A DNA stretch of 64,000 nucleotides from Pachyseris speciosa. Taxonomy: Eukaryota > Cnidaria > Anthozoa > Scleractinia > Pachyseridae. The position numbers and the translations under genes were made by a program. Below the pieces are notes generated by a model that worked only from the letters and a program-made list of their open reading frames with translations, ran no database searches and had not been told where the DNA came from. The stretch covers positions 671,001 through 735,000 of the forward strand of contig JAEMWC010000284.1 of the NCBI GenBank assembly GCA_016490735.1, written 5' to 3'. Below, in pieces: positions 1 through 12,363 of this stretch (within the stretch, counting starts at the first letter, position 1; each line of letters begins with the position of its first letter).

Positions 1-400
1 TTCCTACTGTTCCTCTGTGCCCAATGTTCCTGTGTGCCCACTGTTCCTCTGTTCGTACTGTTCCTCTGTGCCCACTGTTCCTCTGTGCCTACTGTTCCTC
101 TGTGCCTACTGTTCCCCCTTGCCTAATGTTCCTCTGTTCCTCTATGCCCTCTGTTCCTCTGTACCCAATGTTCCTGTGTGCCCACTGTTCTTCTGTGCCT
201 ACTGTTCCTCTGTTTTTTATTGTTCCTCTGTTCCTACTGTTCCTCTGTGCCCACTGTTCCTCTATTCCTGCTGTTCCTCTGTTCCCACTGTTCCTCTGTG
301 TCCATTGTTCCTCCGTGCCCACTGTTCCTCTGTTCCTAGTGCACACTGCTTTTGCTCCTCTGTGTGCCCTTTGTTCCTCTATGTTCCCCGCACCCTGCTG
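1..400. repeat. 17-bp minisatellite array
   Basis: About 22 imperfect copies of a 17-bp unit (ACTGTTCCTCTGTGCCT and close variants) run from the window edge to about 400. Because 17 is not a multiple of three, all frames stay open, which creates long spurious cysteine- and leucine-rich reading frames on both strands. The array is cut by the left window edge, so its true length is unknown. Confidence 0.95.
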
Positions 401-420
401 TTAGTTAATAATTAATGATT

Positions 421-650
421 TCAGTTCCCGGTATATTCATTTCCCGGTATATGAGAGTCGACCCGAATAAAGCCTGAAAAAAATTCAGGCTTGTACGGGA
501 ATCGAACCAACGACCTCTGCGATACCGTTAAATTAAATGCTGAACAAATTAAGCTGGAGCTTATTTTCTTTCTTACATGAAACAAACGTTCGCCGGGTAA
601 AGACTGGTACATAATCGTTCATTCGATACATGTCATGGTGCTGTTCTTTC
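421..650 (-). repeat. tRNA-derived SINE remnant (family B)
   Basis: On the minus strand a B-box-like GGTTCGATTCCCGTACAAGC is followed by a short AAGCCTGAA/TTCAGGCTT hairpin and a tail ending near GTTCATAACTG. The same tail occurs at 43330-43392 and, on the minus strand, at 30475-30545. The tRNA head is degenerate here, and no complete A box is visible. Confidence 0.6.
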
Positions 651-1487
651 ATTCAGTTACAGTTATGAACATGTGATTGGCTTCCCTGTGGGGTTGTTGC
701 CCGGGCTACCAGGAGTATTGTAAAATCAGTCATTACAAGCAAACTTGAGGAATTTCCCCTGGGGGTTGTAAAGTGCAATAGTGCAGTTACTGTAGTGGAT
801 ATGGCGCTATATAAATCTAACTATTTATTATTATTATTGTTGGGGAATCTTGCAAGACAAAGCCTGGGTGAGGTGTCTCTCAGGAGAAAATCCCCCTGAC
901 ATCCTCTTTACAAACTTGTGAATTCCCCTACCCCCTAATCTTTGATATTTGTAAAACAAATAATTATTTTAAGATTTTTCCTTACCCTTGGGCAAAGAAT
1001 CCCATCCATCTCTCTGTATTTCCCCATATATCTCCTTGGTTGGCCCAGGGGTCGACCTCACAGGGAAGCTGATGACTTGTGCATTACAATATCAAGAAGA
1101 ATAACTACTGTTTAAAACAATTAAATAATTTGTTATTTTCTAGCTTGTATAATGTATCAAGGTCTCAATTACATCTGCAGTTCTTTTTATTATCAATCTT
1201 TTGCCACAGTCTCAGGTAACTGGACAACAATGAATGATTGAAGTGCCACTTACCCATTCTCAACCCAGGTTCAGCCATCATTCAATGCAACAAACAGATA
1301 TGTGGAGCAATTACAAATTGCACTCAATACTCTTGCCCATGGGCCAGCGGGTTCTGCTAGAGCACAGCCCTGTAGATGTTACAAGTGAGGTTGTTTTTGT
1401 GAAATCATTTTATCGAATTGTGAAGAAGTTAGGAGATTAGGAACCTGTGGACTGAGCTTATGAGGAGTCTGCCGGTGATAGGATATA
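650..1487. other. Intergenic stretch upstream of ANKZF1
   Basis: No gene is recognised. A small TTATTATTATTG run lies at about 825-838. The 68-codon frame at 1234-1440 has no recognisable domain and ends 48 bp before the ANKZF1 start; it may be leader sequence or chance. Confidence 0.5.
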
Positions 1488-4400
1488 ATGGCTCAAGGTT
1501 GTGGAAATGCGAGTTCTCCTACAGTGGAGAATGAATATTTAACCTTTTTATCTACAGACTTATGTGAGTCTGGAATGAGCTGTTTGGTTTGTCAAGCGTT
1601 TTTTGATTCTGTAGAAACCCAGGTGAGTGAACAATAATACTTTTGTTTTCAAGATAACTTTTATGTTGGAATATGTTACTCATTATTACTGCACATTTGG
1701 TTACTGGTGGAGAGAGGGGATGGTAGGCAGATCTGTGGCATTGATGTATTTTCTATCCCTGTCCTAAGGCATTTGACTGTTGCTGCAGGTCTAGATCACT
1801 TTCCAAAGTAACCAAAATTTTTCAAAATTGGGAGAGGGGGCTTCTTGACTTCACTGTGTGAGAGAATTTGAAACAAAAAGTAATGAAAGTTGTATCTCTT
1901 GTGGTTAGTGTGTACAGACTGTAGGCCAATGTGCACAAAGAATTTGTGATGCCTGGCCATTTTTTTCTGCTCTCTTGCCTTAAGGGGTCACAGTGATAGG
2001 TCACCTAACCATAACGCCAAAGAAAATTGAAGTTCTGTAGTTATTTTCTGTTTTTTTCATTGCTGAGAGAACATTTTAAGCTTGATTGGCACAGGTTCAA
2101 CTTGAAGCATAAAGTCATGGGCAAACCTATTCTGTCAGAGGATGCATTTGAGGAAACTATTTCTGGTATGTTTTAACGTAACTGCAAAGAGTATCATAAA
2201 TAAAAGATGAAATAGTGCTCTAATTGCATGTAATGTGCTTGCTATAGCTGAATGAACAGAATACAAAGAATGTGCTTTACTCAGGGGGGGGGGGGGGGAG
2301 GGGAAGGGGGCAGCGTGGTCAAGTGGTTAGGGTGCTGGACTTGTAATCATGGTGGTCACAGGTTTCAGTCCCGTTCTGACCACTAGCTGGTGTTGGTTCA
2401 TGGAAGTCCTGGGTTCAACTCCTTGGCAACGCTTGTAAATAGGCAACTGGTCTGCCTCCTGCCAGCTGGGTTTGTTAACCTGTTATGTTATGCTTGAAAT
2501 ATTTGTTTCTATATGATGTTATTTCTGGCCCACAATGTAAACTACTGGTTCTACCAGTAATCCAAGCAAGTAATGCAAGCAAACCAATAAAGTTAATGTT
2601 TTTGTTACCCAGAACATATATTGCATCTTATTTGGGAGATGTTTTGATAGGAAGGCTGTGCCTGTTCCAAGGCACTGGTAGAATATGATATAACTACATG
2701 GTGGAATATGATATAAGGGCATAGATTAAGTTTTGAATTGCTTACAGTAATGTTAAAAATTAATTAAATTCTAACCCACCAATCATCTACCACTTTTCCT
2801 GTGAGCATACAAATTATTGTGCATGAACAAAATTAATGTAGGTTTGGGTTGCACTTGTCTCTCCCTATTTTCTAAAAGTAATATAAAATATTACAGGAAT
2901 AATTTCTTAGCTCTCATTTATGACCTATTCATTTATCAAATTCTAGGTTGTTGCATTCCAGAAAATATCTATGTCTCTCCCATAATGAATTATTTCTTGA
3001 ATAGGACCATTCATCTCTAGTACATGTATATTCCAGTTTAGCATCACACTGTCCTTTGAAAACTTTGGTACGCATATTTTTTATAACCACACATTTTTCC
3101 CCTGATACATGTATGCTTTGTTGTTGCATACAAGTCTCATCCTGTTGTTTTATCAAGGTGAGGTATCTAGCATATCAGGTTCTGATAGTGACACAGACAG
3201 TGACAGTGACCTGATGCTGGAGTCCAGTCGAAGTGGGAAGTCGCCAATCAATGATCTCCTACTGGTGGAGAGGGATATAACTAAGTCCAGTTCAACTGCA
3301 AGACGGCATCTAAAGGTTTTCTTTGTCAATGAATATGGAGACATACTGTCTGTTTATCGCAGTGTTTTGCATTCTGTGAAGGTAATTTGAATTGGTTATT
3401 TAAGTGTATACATATAACACTAGTTTGTTTTGCTTTTTCCGTGCATGTGTAGAATAAATGAAGAAAAAAGTTTTTTCTACTACTTTTCACAGCCAAAATA
3501 TACTCAATTTGTTTACAATATTGTCCAGGAGACTGAGGTGAGAATTGCACACAAATTCTGCTTGTAATGTCATAAAGTTTGTGTCAGTGCAGCACTGTCA
3601 GTGCAGCATGATTTTTGGTCATCTCTCATCAAACATCTTCTTCTTTTCTTCTTTAACTAATAACAGTCTTGTTGTTAATTTGTTTCTTTACATTTTTTAT
3701 TGCCCTGGCTTTTCCTCCAAAGAATATCCCAGCCAATTCAGACAATATTAGTTTTGTCGCTAGTTACCAGTTTGCCAAAAACAAGTTGTTGGATCATATT
3801 GATGATGGCAGGAGGTCACTTTGCTGGTACAGTGTTTAGAGGAAAAGATGTCATAACACACAAGACTTTCCATCGATACACAGTGAGAGCAAAACGAGGA
3901 ACTGCACAAGGTGCAAGAGATGCGGCACAGCAGGGTGGAAAGCAGCCAAAGTGAGTGATCAACGCTTATTTCTCCTTATGGATATAATACACTTAACTTG
4001 ACCAAGCATGTTGTGGAGTATTTTTTAAAATAAAATTGTTTGTCGGAAAACCTGCATGGTTTTAAGTAGCACCCGCCCATTCCCTTTTGTATAAACAATA
4101 ATAACAATTTGAGTTGTTGAAGACAAACCTTGTTCCCAGGGTTCTCTCCTACTTGACTGGTTATTAGCATTCATTCTAAGATATTTTTGAACTGTCGTCA
4201 ACCTGTTATTTGCATGTAAATTCATGCCAATAATACATGTACATGTCTTGGAAGAATGAGAAAACTAGTCATGAGGTATTGTCATATTGAAAGTGTACGT
4301 GTATTCCACAATTTAATATTAATTCCAATTTTAAGCTCTGTTTAAACTGGACTGGGAAACTGTCCTCAAAAACATGTAAAATTGGTTTTGGTATCTTTTA

Positions 4401-5875
4401 AGGGCGTCATTTGTTACCTTCACAAAACAACATCATGCTACTTGTTTTCTATTTTCTAACAGTATCTCTTTCTTGTCTTTCTTACCAAGGCATTTCCCCC
4501 ACAGGACCATCTCCCCACCCCCAACCCAATTTTATATGCAGTGTAACCCCTTGGTAGTTGTATAATTATGTTGAATGAAGATTACTGGTAGATATAATTC
4601 TTTATGTAATGCACATTTTATATTCGTACATGTAAAATGTAAATTGTGTTCTTGCTATTAGCAGTGTTAGAGTGAACAATTACTACTTATGATTGGTAAA
4701 ACTTACAGTTTTTGTAACTTCTTAATATAACACAGGATTTCTCAGTGTATAAAAGAATCTTTGTTCTTTTTTATAATGTTTGTGTTATGTTAGATCAGCA
4801 GGAGCTAGTTTGAGACGGTGCAACGTAGCTGCCCTTTTACAGGTTAGCAAAAATTTTATATTAAGTTCGTTATACTATACTACAGTGTACCTGAGAAATT
4901 CTGCAATTTGATTGGCTGAGAGCAGAGGTATTTCAGCAGTACCTACATGTGAAAAGACAGTTTCTATGGTAACCAAAGTATAATCTCTAGAATTATTGAG
5001 GAGATTTCCTATTTTCTTTCTGCACTCAGGAGGTTCAAGATCTCTTGGAGGCGTGGTCCCAGCACGTGGAACAGTGTGACAGAATATTCATCAGAACGCC
5101 TGCTTATAACAAGTCAGTGTTCCTTGGAGGAAAGAAGCCTCCTTTCAACAAAGGTACGAATTGAAGTGGGAACCCACCCCTATTGCCACGTGGAAGCTCG
5201 ATCGTAAAATTAGCTCGTGCAAGAATAGGATATATGATGGCGAGAGGAGTCTTGATTTTAAGGCATACATTGTTTAAACTTCCCAAATACAACACAAAAT
5301 TACACCCGCGTGTTGGCCAAGTGCTAAACAAGTTTGATTGCTTTCAAGTTTTCACATACCGTATTTCCTCGAATAATAGCCGTCCCTCGGTTACATGTAC
5401 ATGTAATCGCCCTCCTTTGACGGAAATGTTTAAAATAGTCACCTCCCCCACCCCTCTCGCCATGTTCTCTTTCTTTTATCCCCTCCCTGTCAAGTTAAAA
5501 AATTGACACCTTGGACAACTTAAACAAGTTTTCATTTAACTGTTTACAACTGAATAGTTTACAACTGAAAAGCGCAGGTTTTGTTACAGTTTGGAACACT
5601 TAAAAAGCCTGTGTTCAGTTATTTGATGTGATTATTTTTTGATTTAATGGGATAATAAAACGAAATATTTAGGGCATTACTTCCTGTGAGCAATATTTGA
5701 AATAATCGCATTCCTCGAATAATTGCCCCCTTTTGGTGCGGAAAAAAAAAATCGCCCCCGGCTATTATTGGAGGAAATACAGTACTCCTGTTTAATGGCC
5801 CAGCTCTCACGAGTCTACTTTGCTCAGTGCTCAGTGACTCGAATCCTGCTGGGAGAACTCAGACGTTTTTCTGAG

Positions 5876-5953
<78 letters not shown>

Positions 5954-8900
5954 TGTATTTAGTATTTACTATTAATGGGGACACAACAAAAAAAAGTTAA
6001 AATTATTTACAATAAAAAAAGAAGTGTATATACACTCAGCCAGGAAAATGTATATATAATAGTACGTGCGTGACGCTACAGAAAAATTGCGCTCTTTCAA
6101 TTCATCTACTCCTGCTTAGTTTCCACTCCTGTGAACAAGGGATCGCTTTTTATAGATGGCTTTTGCATTTGCTTTGTAAGATGATGAACAAAAATGCTCG
6201 CTTACAACTGGTAACATAACATTCCTGTTTGGTTTCCGTTGCTATGAAACGAGACGTCGCTTAGTATAGCTTATGTTTCGTTTGATGTGCACGTTTGCTT
6301 GCTTACAAGTTGCCATATATCATTGTTTAGTTTTCGCTGAGAAATATGTCTGAGATTATCTTGGTTAGGCAATTATAGAAAACCCTAAGCGTTTTTGGTA
6401 GTTTATTAAACATCTGAAAAAAGACCATCCCGGCGTAGCTGTCTTTAAAGTTGATGGCCAGATCATTAGTGACAGTGCGATGAAATCGGATCTTTTAAAC
6501 AAGAAGTTCTCCGACGTTTATACTAAGGAATATCTTACTAGTATACCTGCTGTTGGAGATTCTCCCAAACCAACTCTTGGTTCCCTAGTTGTGACCCTCC
6601 CAGGAGAAACCAAACAAAGCAAGTGGGCCTGATGAGATTCCTCCCTGGTTCCTGAAAGAGTATGCTATCGAGATTGGTCCTATTTTAACAGCTATTTACC
6701 AAGCCTCTATCGATTCTGGTATTGTACCATCTAGGTGGAAATATGCAAATGTGTGCGGAGTTTTCAAGAGTGGTGAGAAGTCAGACCCTTGCAATTACAG
6801 ACCCATATCACTAACTTGTATCGCATCTAAAGTCCTGGAGCATATTGTTCATAGCCACGTCATGAAACACCTTGATTCCCACCAGATACTCACTGATGTA
6901 CAGCACGGTTTTAGAGCCAAACGATCAACTGTTGCTCAGCTGATAACAACCATCCACGACTTAGCTAAGACCATTCAAGACAACAAATCCGTCCACGCTG
7001 CCATACTCGACTTTAGTAAAGCTTTTGACAAGGTACCGCACCAGCGTCTCCTTCGTAAACTCGAGTACTATGGTATCCGAGAGAACTTACTTAAATGGTT
7101 TGAGTCATTCCTAACAGGGCGCACCCAGTCAGTAATTTGTGATGGAAGTCGATCTAATCCCATCATGGTGTCATCTGGTGTCCCGCAGGGAACAGTCCAA
7201 GGCCCGTTATTGTTTTTATTATATGTAAACGACTTGCCAGAGAATCTACAATCTTCTGTCAGACTTTTTACTGACGACGATCTCTTGTATGGCATCATTT
7301 CCAGCGAGGATGATTGTAATAAACTCCAAGCTGATTTATTTGAACTGGAATGCTGGCAAGATAGATGGCAAATGAAAGTTTAACCCATCCAAGTGTAAAA
7401 TAATATGTATTTCTACTAAGAAGGCACCCCCCCCCCTGAACAAATACGTGTTTTGTGGATCCGAACTAGAGGAGGTTGATTCTGTATCCTACGTCGGTGT
7501 TACCTTGACAAAGAACCTGAAGTGGTCCCACATTATTTGTCCACCTCTGGCAAGGCAAGCAAAGTTCTTCTTGTCCACGATCAGTGAAGGAAACTGCGTA
7601 TACAACTTTGGTTCGCCCAAAATTGGAGTATGGTTGTGAAGCTTGGGACCCCCACTTTTAAAGGGACACCTCATCTCTCGAACGTGTGCAGAGGAAAGCA
7701 GCACGGTTTTGTTTAAACAACTACCAACCCACAGCTAGCGTTACCGAGATGTTAAGTGACCCAGGATGGCCCAGTCTTGAAACAAGGAGAACAATAGCCA
7801 GATTAAATCTAATGTATGAAATATGCCATGGCAACGTCGATATTGATAAAAATAGTTACTTGTGCTCGTCTAAAATTTGCGAAGCCAGAACCCGTTCTAG
7901 TCATAATTATAAATTTTTGAATATAAATGCCACAAAGGATGTATATTTTTATTCCCTCTTCCCACGCACCCTCAGGATGTGGAACAAACTTCCGAAAGAC
8001 GTTGTTGAAAGCAATTCTTTAGAGATTTTTAAGACTAAGATTTCCAAGTATTTTATCGAGCAATTTTAAACTTGTAGATATTATTTTTATTGTTGTTATT
8101 TTAATCTTTTGTAATATTTTTAACGTTGGTGTGATGTCTAACGACTTTACCGACGCATTTTAATGTAGATGTAGATGTTGTTGTGAAACAAGCCGTCGCT
8201 CATCATAACTTCCTTTTCTTTTTCCTATGTAAGATGATGAACGCATCAGAACCATTCCCTTCGCAACCAGGAGACCGACTTTCAACGAAGTGAAACGCGT
8301 TCATCAGCAACTGTCCAGTGTGCAGATACTGGGTAAGCGTTGACCGTCGACACTTGTTATTTTAACGCCGGAGAAGAACCCGAGGTCTGAACGGGAATTC
8401 CCCCTTTCATACCCAAACAAGAGTGTTTTGTAAATTTTTGCAACGAACAGTACCGCTGAATATTAAAGATCACTGACTTCAGTTCATTTCAGTGGGACAC
8501 GCCTGGGGATTTCTATACAGTGTCTGAATTCGTGATAGGATCGTGATGCGTCGTCTGTGAGTGTTTTAGAGGTGATAAATGGACGCCTTGGGGAAGGCGG
8601 TGTTACGCTCCTTCACGTTGCATCGCGTTCTTCACAGACAGAAGTTTTGTTGGTGTTAATGGAGAATGGCGCGGATCCTGCAGTGAAGTAAGTTGTTTTT
8701 TTAATATCTGTTGGCTTTTTTAGGTCGCTCGCTTGTTTGTTAATAAGCGCCTTTAATTTTGTTGTTTTCGTTACTAGAGATTTGTTTCTTTGTTTCGCCA
8801 AAAATAGAGAGAAATGAGTTAGTTGCGTTTTTCGGTTTATTTTTTACTTAATTGTGGGCTGGGTGTGGGCTGTTTTTTTTATTGGGGTTGGGTTGGGGGT

Positions 8901-10133
8901 AAACAGGCCTAGTAGGGGACATCAGGTCCTATAGGCCACTTTGAAAAATACCATAATACGCTTTGTTTGCCCCCCCCCCCGCCCCCCCCAAAGTTTTGCA
9001 TAAACATTGTTTTCATTTTCTCTCGGGGCCATTTTAATTCCCAAGAGAAACTGGATTATGCAAAAGTTTGGGGGACAAACAAAGAGTATTATGGTATTTT
9101 TCAAAGTGGCCTATTGTCTATTTACCTCCTGTTTGCAAATCTGTAAATAAATAATAAATAAACCAGCAAATTCGTGAAGTTCTCTTTCCGTTTCCACCTT
9201 TTCTCTCTTTCTTTGTCAATTTCTTCGTTCCGATGTAACCCCATTTAAGTTTCTGCCTAACGTGGACTGTTTTTGATTCCAGTTGCTCTTTTTTCTTAGG
9301 GTTGATAAAGGGAGACCGCCTTTTGTTGTTTCTGGTACCAAGGAAACAAGAAATGAATTCCGTCGGTTTATGGCGTCCTTTCCTGACCGCTACGATTATG
9401 CTAAAACACAGGTAAAAAGCGAGGACGAAGACAGAGAACTAACCGCATCCCTGGCCAGTTTGGTTGGGGAAAGTTTGCAACTTTTTTGGCATTCTTTTTT
9501 GTTTCAGCCACAAATGTAACTTTTCTGTGAACTGCTTGATAACCAAGTTCCCTCCTCCCCAAACCCCTTATTCAATTATGAAGAACAGCAGCTTAGACAT
9601 CACATGCACTGATTCTTCTTTGTGATCACCAACATTATAAGGGGGCTAGGGGGAGGGAACCCAAAACTTTGTACATGAAGGACAATTGTGGCATCCGTCG
9701 TCCCAAACGTGTTTTGTCCAGGATTGAACAACAAAAGAAAAAAGATTTTAAAAAATTCAGTCTCTCTATTAAGTAATTCTCATGCAAAGAGGATTTGGTT
9801 TAGATTTACACACTTGGATTGAACTATTTTCTCTTGAAACTTATGAACTTCGTAACGTCTACTTGATTATTATGTAAATAGGTATTATTTTTATTGCTAT
9901 TAATAACGTGTTATTATTATTATTATTATTATTATTGTTATTAAAAGATTGGGGATTGGGACTTGGCGTCATAATTGGGCTGAGTTTGTTGGTTCTCTAC
10001 TCTGCTCCGAGAGGTTTTTCTCCGTGTACTCCGGTTTTCCCCTCTTGCCAAAAACCAACATTTGATTTGATTTGATTTATTTAGTAGAGCATCTGTGCTC
10101 CGCTAAATACATTTGAGACTTAAATAAAGTGAC

Positions 10134-10170
<37 letters not shown>

Positions 10171-12363
10171 TATTATTATTATTATTATTATTATAATTAT
10201 CATTATTATAATCACTTTATTAAAGTCTCAAATCTTTCTAGCCGAGCACAGATGCTCTACTAATTGGGGAGACTAAATCAAATCAAATCCAAATAAAGTA
10301 GAATCAAATCAAATTTCAATGAAGCAATCAAAATTAACATCACAGAAGAAGGCGCAGAGACAGAGAGCCAAGGTGCGAGTGTGCGTAACTATCACAATCA
10401 GTGCTTCGGAGTCCGTGCAGTTTTGAATTGAGTGTCTAGTAACACCAAAACCAAACCAATTACTCCAGCCAATCACAACAGACCGAAACAGTGCAATGAA
10501 CCAATCAGAATTCGAAGTAATTACACGTAACCGGCGCAAAGCTCGGGAAAAAGCGCGCGTGCAAGTCGCTATTGGTTTTGGTTTTGCTTCTCATTGGTTG
10601 AGAAAGTGGCGCGAGTTTTGTTAACCAATCACAGAGCGAAGCAATGCAAAACCAAAGCAAACGCAATTTTCTTTCAATGCTCAATTGAAAACCGCTCGAA
10701 TCAACGCGTAGCGAAGTACAGATCAAGAGATCAAAGGGGAGGGTGGGGGGGGGGGGGAGGGGTTAGGGGAAAAGGGAGAGGTTATTGGGAAATCCGCTCT
10801 CCCTTCTCCCCTCCCTCCCCTCCCTTTTCTACGCCTGCCACGCAGGCTAGGGGTCCGTTCTTTGGGAGAATCCGAAAACGGATTTGTGATCTCAGATCCT
10901 ATGGATTGTTCACCACGCAAGATGCAAGTTCAAACTACTTCGCTGCAAGAAAAGAAATAGTTAAGCGATCGATAAAAACAGCTGATAAAAAACATGCCTG
11001 CTTAGTTACAAATCGACACCTTTCAAGGGTATTTTTGCACTCAAATTGTTAAGCTGCTGGAAAGGTACATACAGTTGCTGTTAAGTACCTTTTTCGTGTA
11101 GTTTCCTTGCGTGAAATTTGCACAGAAACCTACCATTTTCGACCTCCTTGTGATGACGATCATCAAATGGCGCGAACAAACCGTTCATGTACGGTAACTG
11201 TTGTCTACCATTTTTGCACGGAAAACGGCTAGTCAAAAATTATTTTTCGGATCCTTTCCGAAAAAACAAAACAATGCTTAGTTAATGAATCTCAAAAATC
11301 TGGATTTGGATTTGATCTGAAGAATCCGGGCGGAGTGTAGATTTTATGGATTTATGATCCGTTTTGGATTTCACCAAAAAACGTTTTTGGATTCAGAAAT
11401 TTCTCCAAAAAACGCACCTTAGATCAACTCTTAAGGAAAGACTATCGAAACAGTAACTTGTATGCAGTAGGGTGGAGATAGATTCAAAGATGTCATTTAA
11501 GGAATGGTTGCTTGTTGCTAACGATCTGTTGATGTTTTCTTTTTGTAGGAGCAGAAAGCTCTCGAGCGGAGAAAGGAAGAAGAACAAAAGGAAAAGGAAG
11601 CTTTCCAAGCCTTAAGTGAAAGAGAAAAGGTATTTAAGGCGCACTGTTTTTTTCCACCGTGTCAGAGCTTTCAGTCGTCTGTGCTGTTTACAACAGCCAT
11701 TTTTTATGCATTTACTGTCGCCGTCAAACCGCTTCATTTATAAATAGCACGTGCAAACAAGCTGCGAATTCTGCGACTTTCAGTTATCCGCGATTTATCG
11801 CTGTATTATGATAGGGGTTTCTCCGGCCTCAGCACAACTCTCTTGCTAAATATGTTCAGCGTGCTACAAAAGGCATAAGTCAAGGGCAGTTCAATGAGAC
11901 CTTATGTTAAGGCTGGGTGACCTGTGTTTTGTTCGCGCCTTCTTCGAGTCACGTGACTCCTTTGTTTGTGGCTTGCGAGAACGGGGAATTCACTCAATGA
12001 AACTTAATGTGTAATTTAATAATTGAATGAGCGCCTTTCACCGAAATTTTGGAGGGCTGTTAATGTAACCAGCGGGGATTATGGTCGATTGTGTGTTCAT
12101 TACACCTCAGTTAACTTCTGTGAATTGTATGAAATGGGACCCTACTTCTTTCATTCAGTATTACACTTACAGACTAGAAATTGTAGCGATAGGGCTACCA
12201 TGCTTTTGATTTGAGGTCAGAACTTTGGGGAGAGAAGAAATACTCTCTAATATTTAGTTACACTCATAACCAAGCTCGCAGTGTGTTTTCCATTTTAGCG
12301 GGCCCTTGCAGCAGAGAAGAGATTCGCTCAACAGGTGGCGGCCAAGCAAGCAGGAATTTTATG
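1488..12363 (+). CDS. ANKZF1: ANKZF1/Vms1 homologue, peptidyl-tRNA hydrolase of ribosome quality control
   Basis: Releases nascent chains from stalled 60S ribosomes (family knowledge). Visible exons: 1488-1626, 2070-2165, 3158-3381, about 3742-3950, 4794-4842, 5030-5153, 8234-8332, 8570-8687, 9300-9411, 11549-11629 and 12299-12363; GT/AG phases agree through all of them if the first donor is 1626. Order of parts: C2H2 finger (CLVC ... HFKLDWH), acidic SISGSDSD linker, VLRF1 domain with [20 protein letters not shown] and the GTAQG loop whose glutamine is the catalytic residue of the family, [13 protein letters not shown] region, ATRRPTF, one ankyrin repeat (GGVTLLHVA ... ENGADP), TRNEFRRFM, then a basic coiled coil. 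The VCP-interacting motif Rx5AAx2R is intact across the last two exons ([11 protein letters not shown]). Two things are odd: the linker of roughly 200 residues before the ankyrin repeat is absent, and the C-terminal zinc-ribbon exon was not found. Confidence 0.88.
2308..2485 (+). repeat. tRNA-derived SINE (family A), copy 1
   Basis: Begins with a tRNA-like head (GGTCAAGTGGTTAGGG as A box, GGTTTCAGTCC as B box) just after a G-run, and continues into a body containing TTGTAAATAGGCAACTGGTC and CCTGTTATGTT. A second, opposite copy at 31020-31198 shares head and body. It lies in an ANKZF1 intron in sense orientation. Confidence 0.8.
5359..5782. mobile_element. MITE with CGTATTTCCTCGAATA termini, TA target site
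   Basis: The left end CCGTATTTCCTCGAATAATA and the right end (read inward) CTGTATTTCCTCCAATAATA are inverted repeats flanked on both sides by TA, as in Tc1/mariner-type insertions. Internal copies of the same phrase occur near 5713. It carries no open frame and sits in an ANKZF1 intron. Confidence 0.8.
5878..5953. repeat. (AAT)n microsatellite
   Basis: About 25 uninterrupted copies of a trinucleotide in the same ANKZF1 intron as the LINE fragment. It accounts for a poly-isoleucine reading frame. Confidence 0.97.
6370..8178 (+). mobile_element. 5'-truncated non-LTR retrotransposon (LINE), reverse transcriptase part
   Basis: The translated order matches the reverse transcriptase of jockey/CR1-type LINEs: [48 protein letters not shown] and the catalytic FTDDD block, then the C-terminal [10 protein letters not shown] ... 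IFKTKI block ending at 8069. No endonuclease precedes it. Frame breaks near 6605, 7384 and 7640 make it non-functional. The 3' end is a short GATGTAGATGTAGATG repeat at about 8160-8178. It lies in sense inside an ANKZF1 intron. The exact clade is not settled. Confidence 0.9.
8931..9114. mobile_element. Foldback MITE, 184 bp
   Basis: Inverted arms ATAGGCCACTTTGAAAAATA (8931-) and its complement ending at 9114 enclose a C-run and a short spacer. Pairing extends about 60 bp with few mismatches. It lies in an ANKZF1 intron. Confidence 0.85.
10063..10292. mobile_element. Foldback element with ATT microsatellite core
   Basis: The left arm 10063-10133 (containing TAGAGCATCTGTGCTC) and the right arm 10212-10292 (containing GAGCACAGATGCTCTA) are near-perfect inverse complements. 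The loop is a long ATT run, which may have expanded after insertion. Confidence 0.85.
10430..10710 (+). repeat. Dispersed repeat family D, copy 1
   Basis: Shares phrases such as CTCCAGCCAATCACAACAGA, ATTGGTTTTGGTTTTGC and CAAAACCAAAGCAAACGC with regions near 38925-39150 (same strand) and 35385-36010 (opposite strand). Repeated ATTGG/CCAAT boxes on both strands are its hallmark. Confidence 0.8.

Larger units (their letters stand above)
9412..11548. other. ANKZF1 intron filled with repeats
   Basis: Contains TTA/ATT microsatellites (9903-9937, 10134-10200), a foldback element, one copy of a dispersed CCAATCACAACAG repeat and a G-run/C-run hairpin at 10735-10860. Other ANKZF1 proteins have extra residues between the TRNEFRRFM exon and the coiled coil, but no exon encoding them is recognisable here. 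Confidence 0.6.

Noticed and set aside
17..415. Long cysteine-rich frames in several frames
   Set aside because: They follow from a 17-bp tandem repeat; no start context, no homologue, and both strands are open.
5883..5962. Poly-isoleucine protein
   Set aside because: Pure (AAT)n microsatellite.
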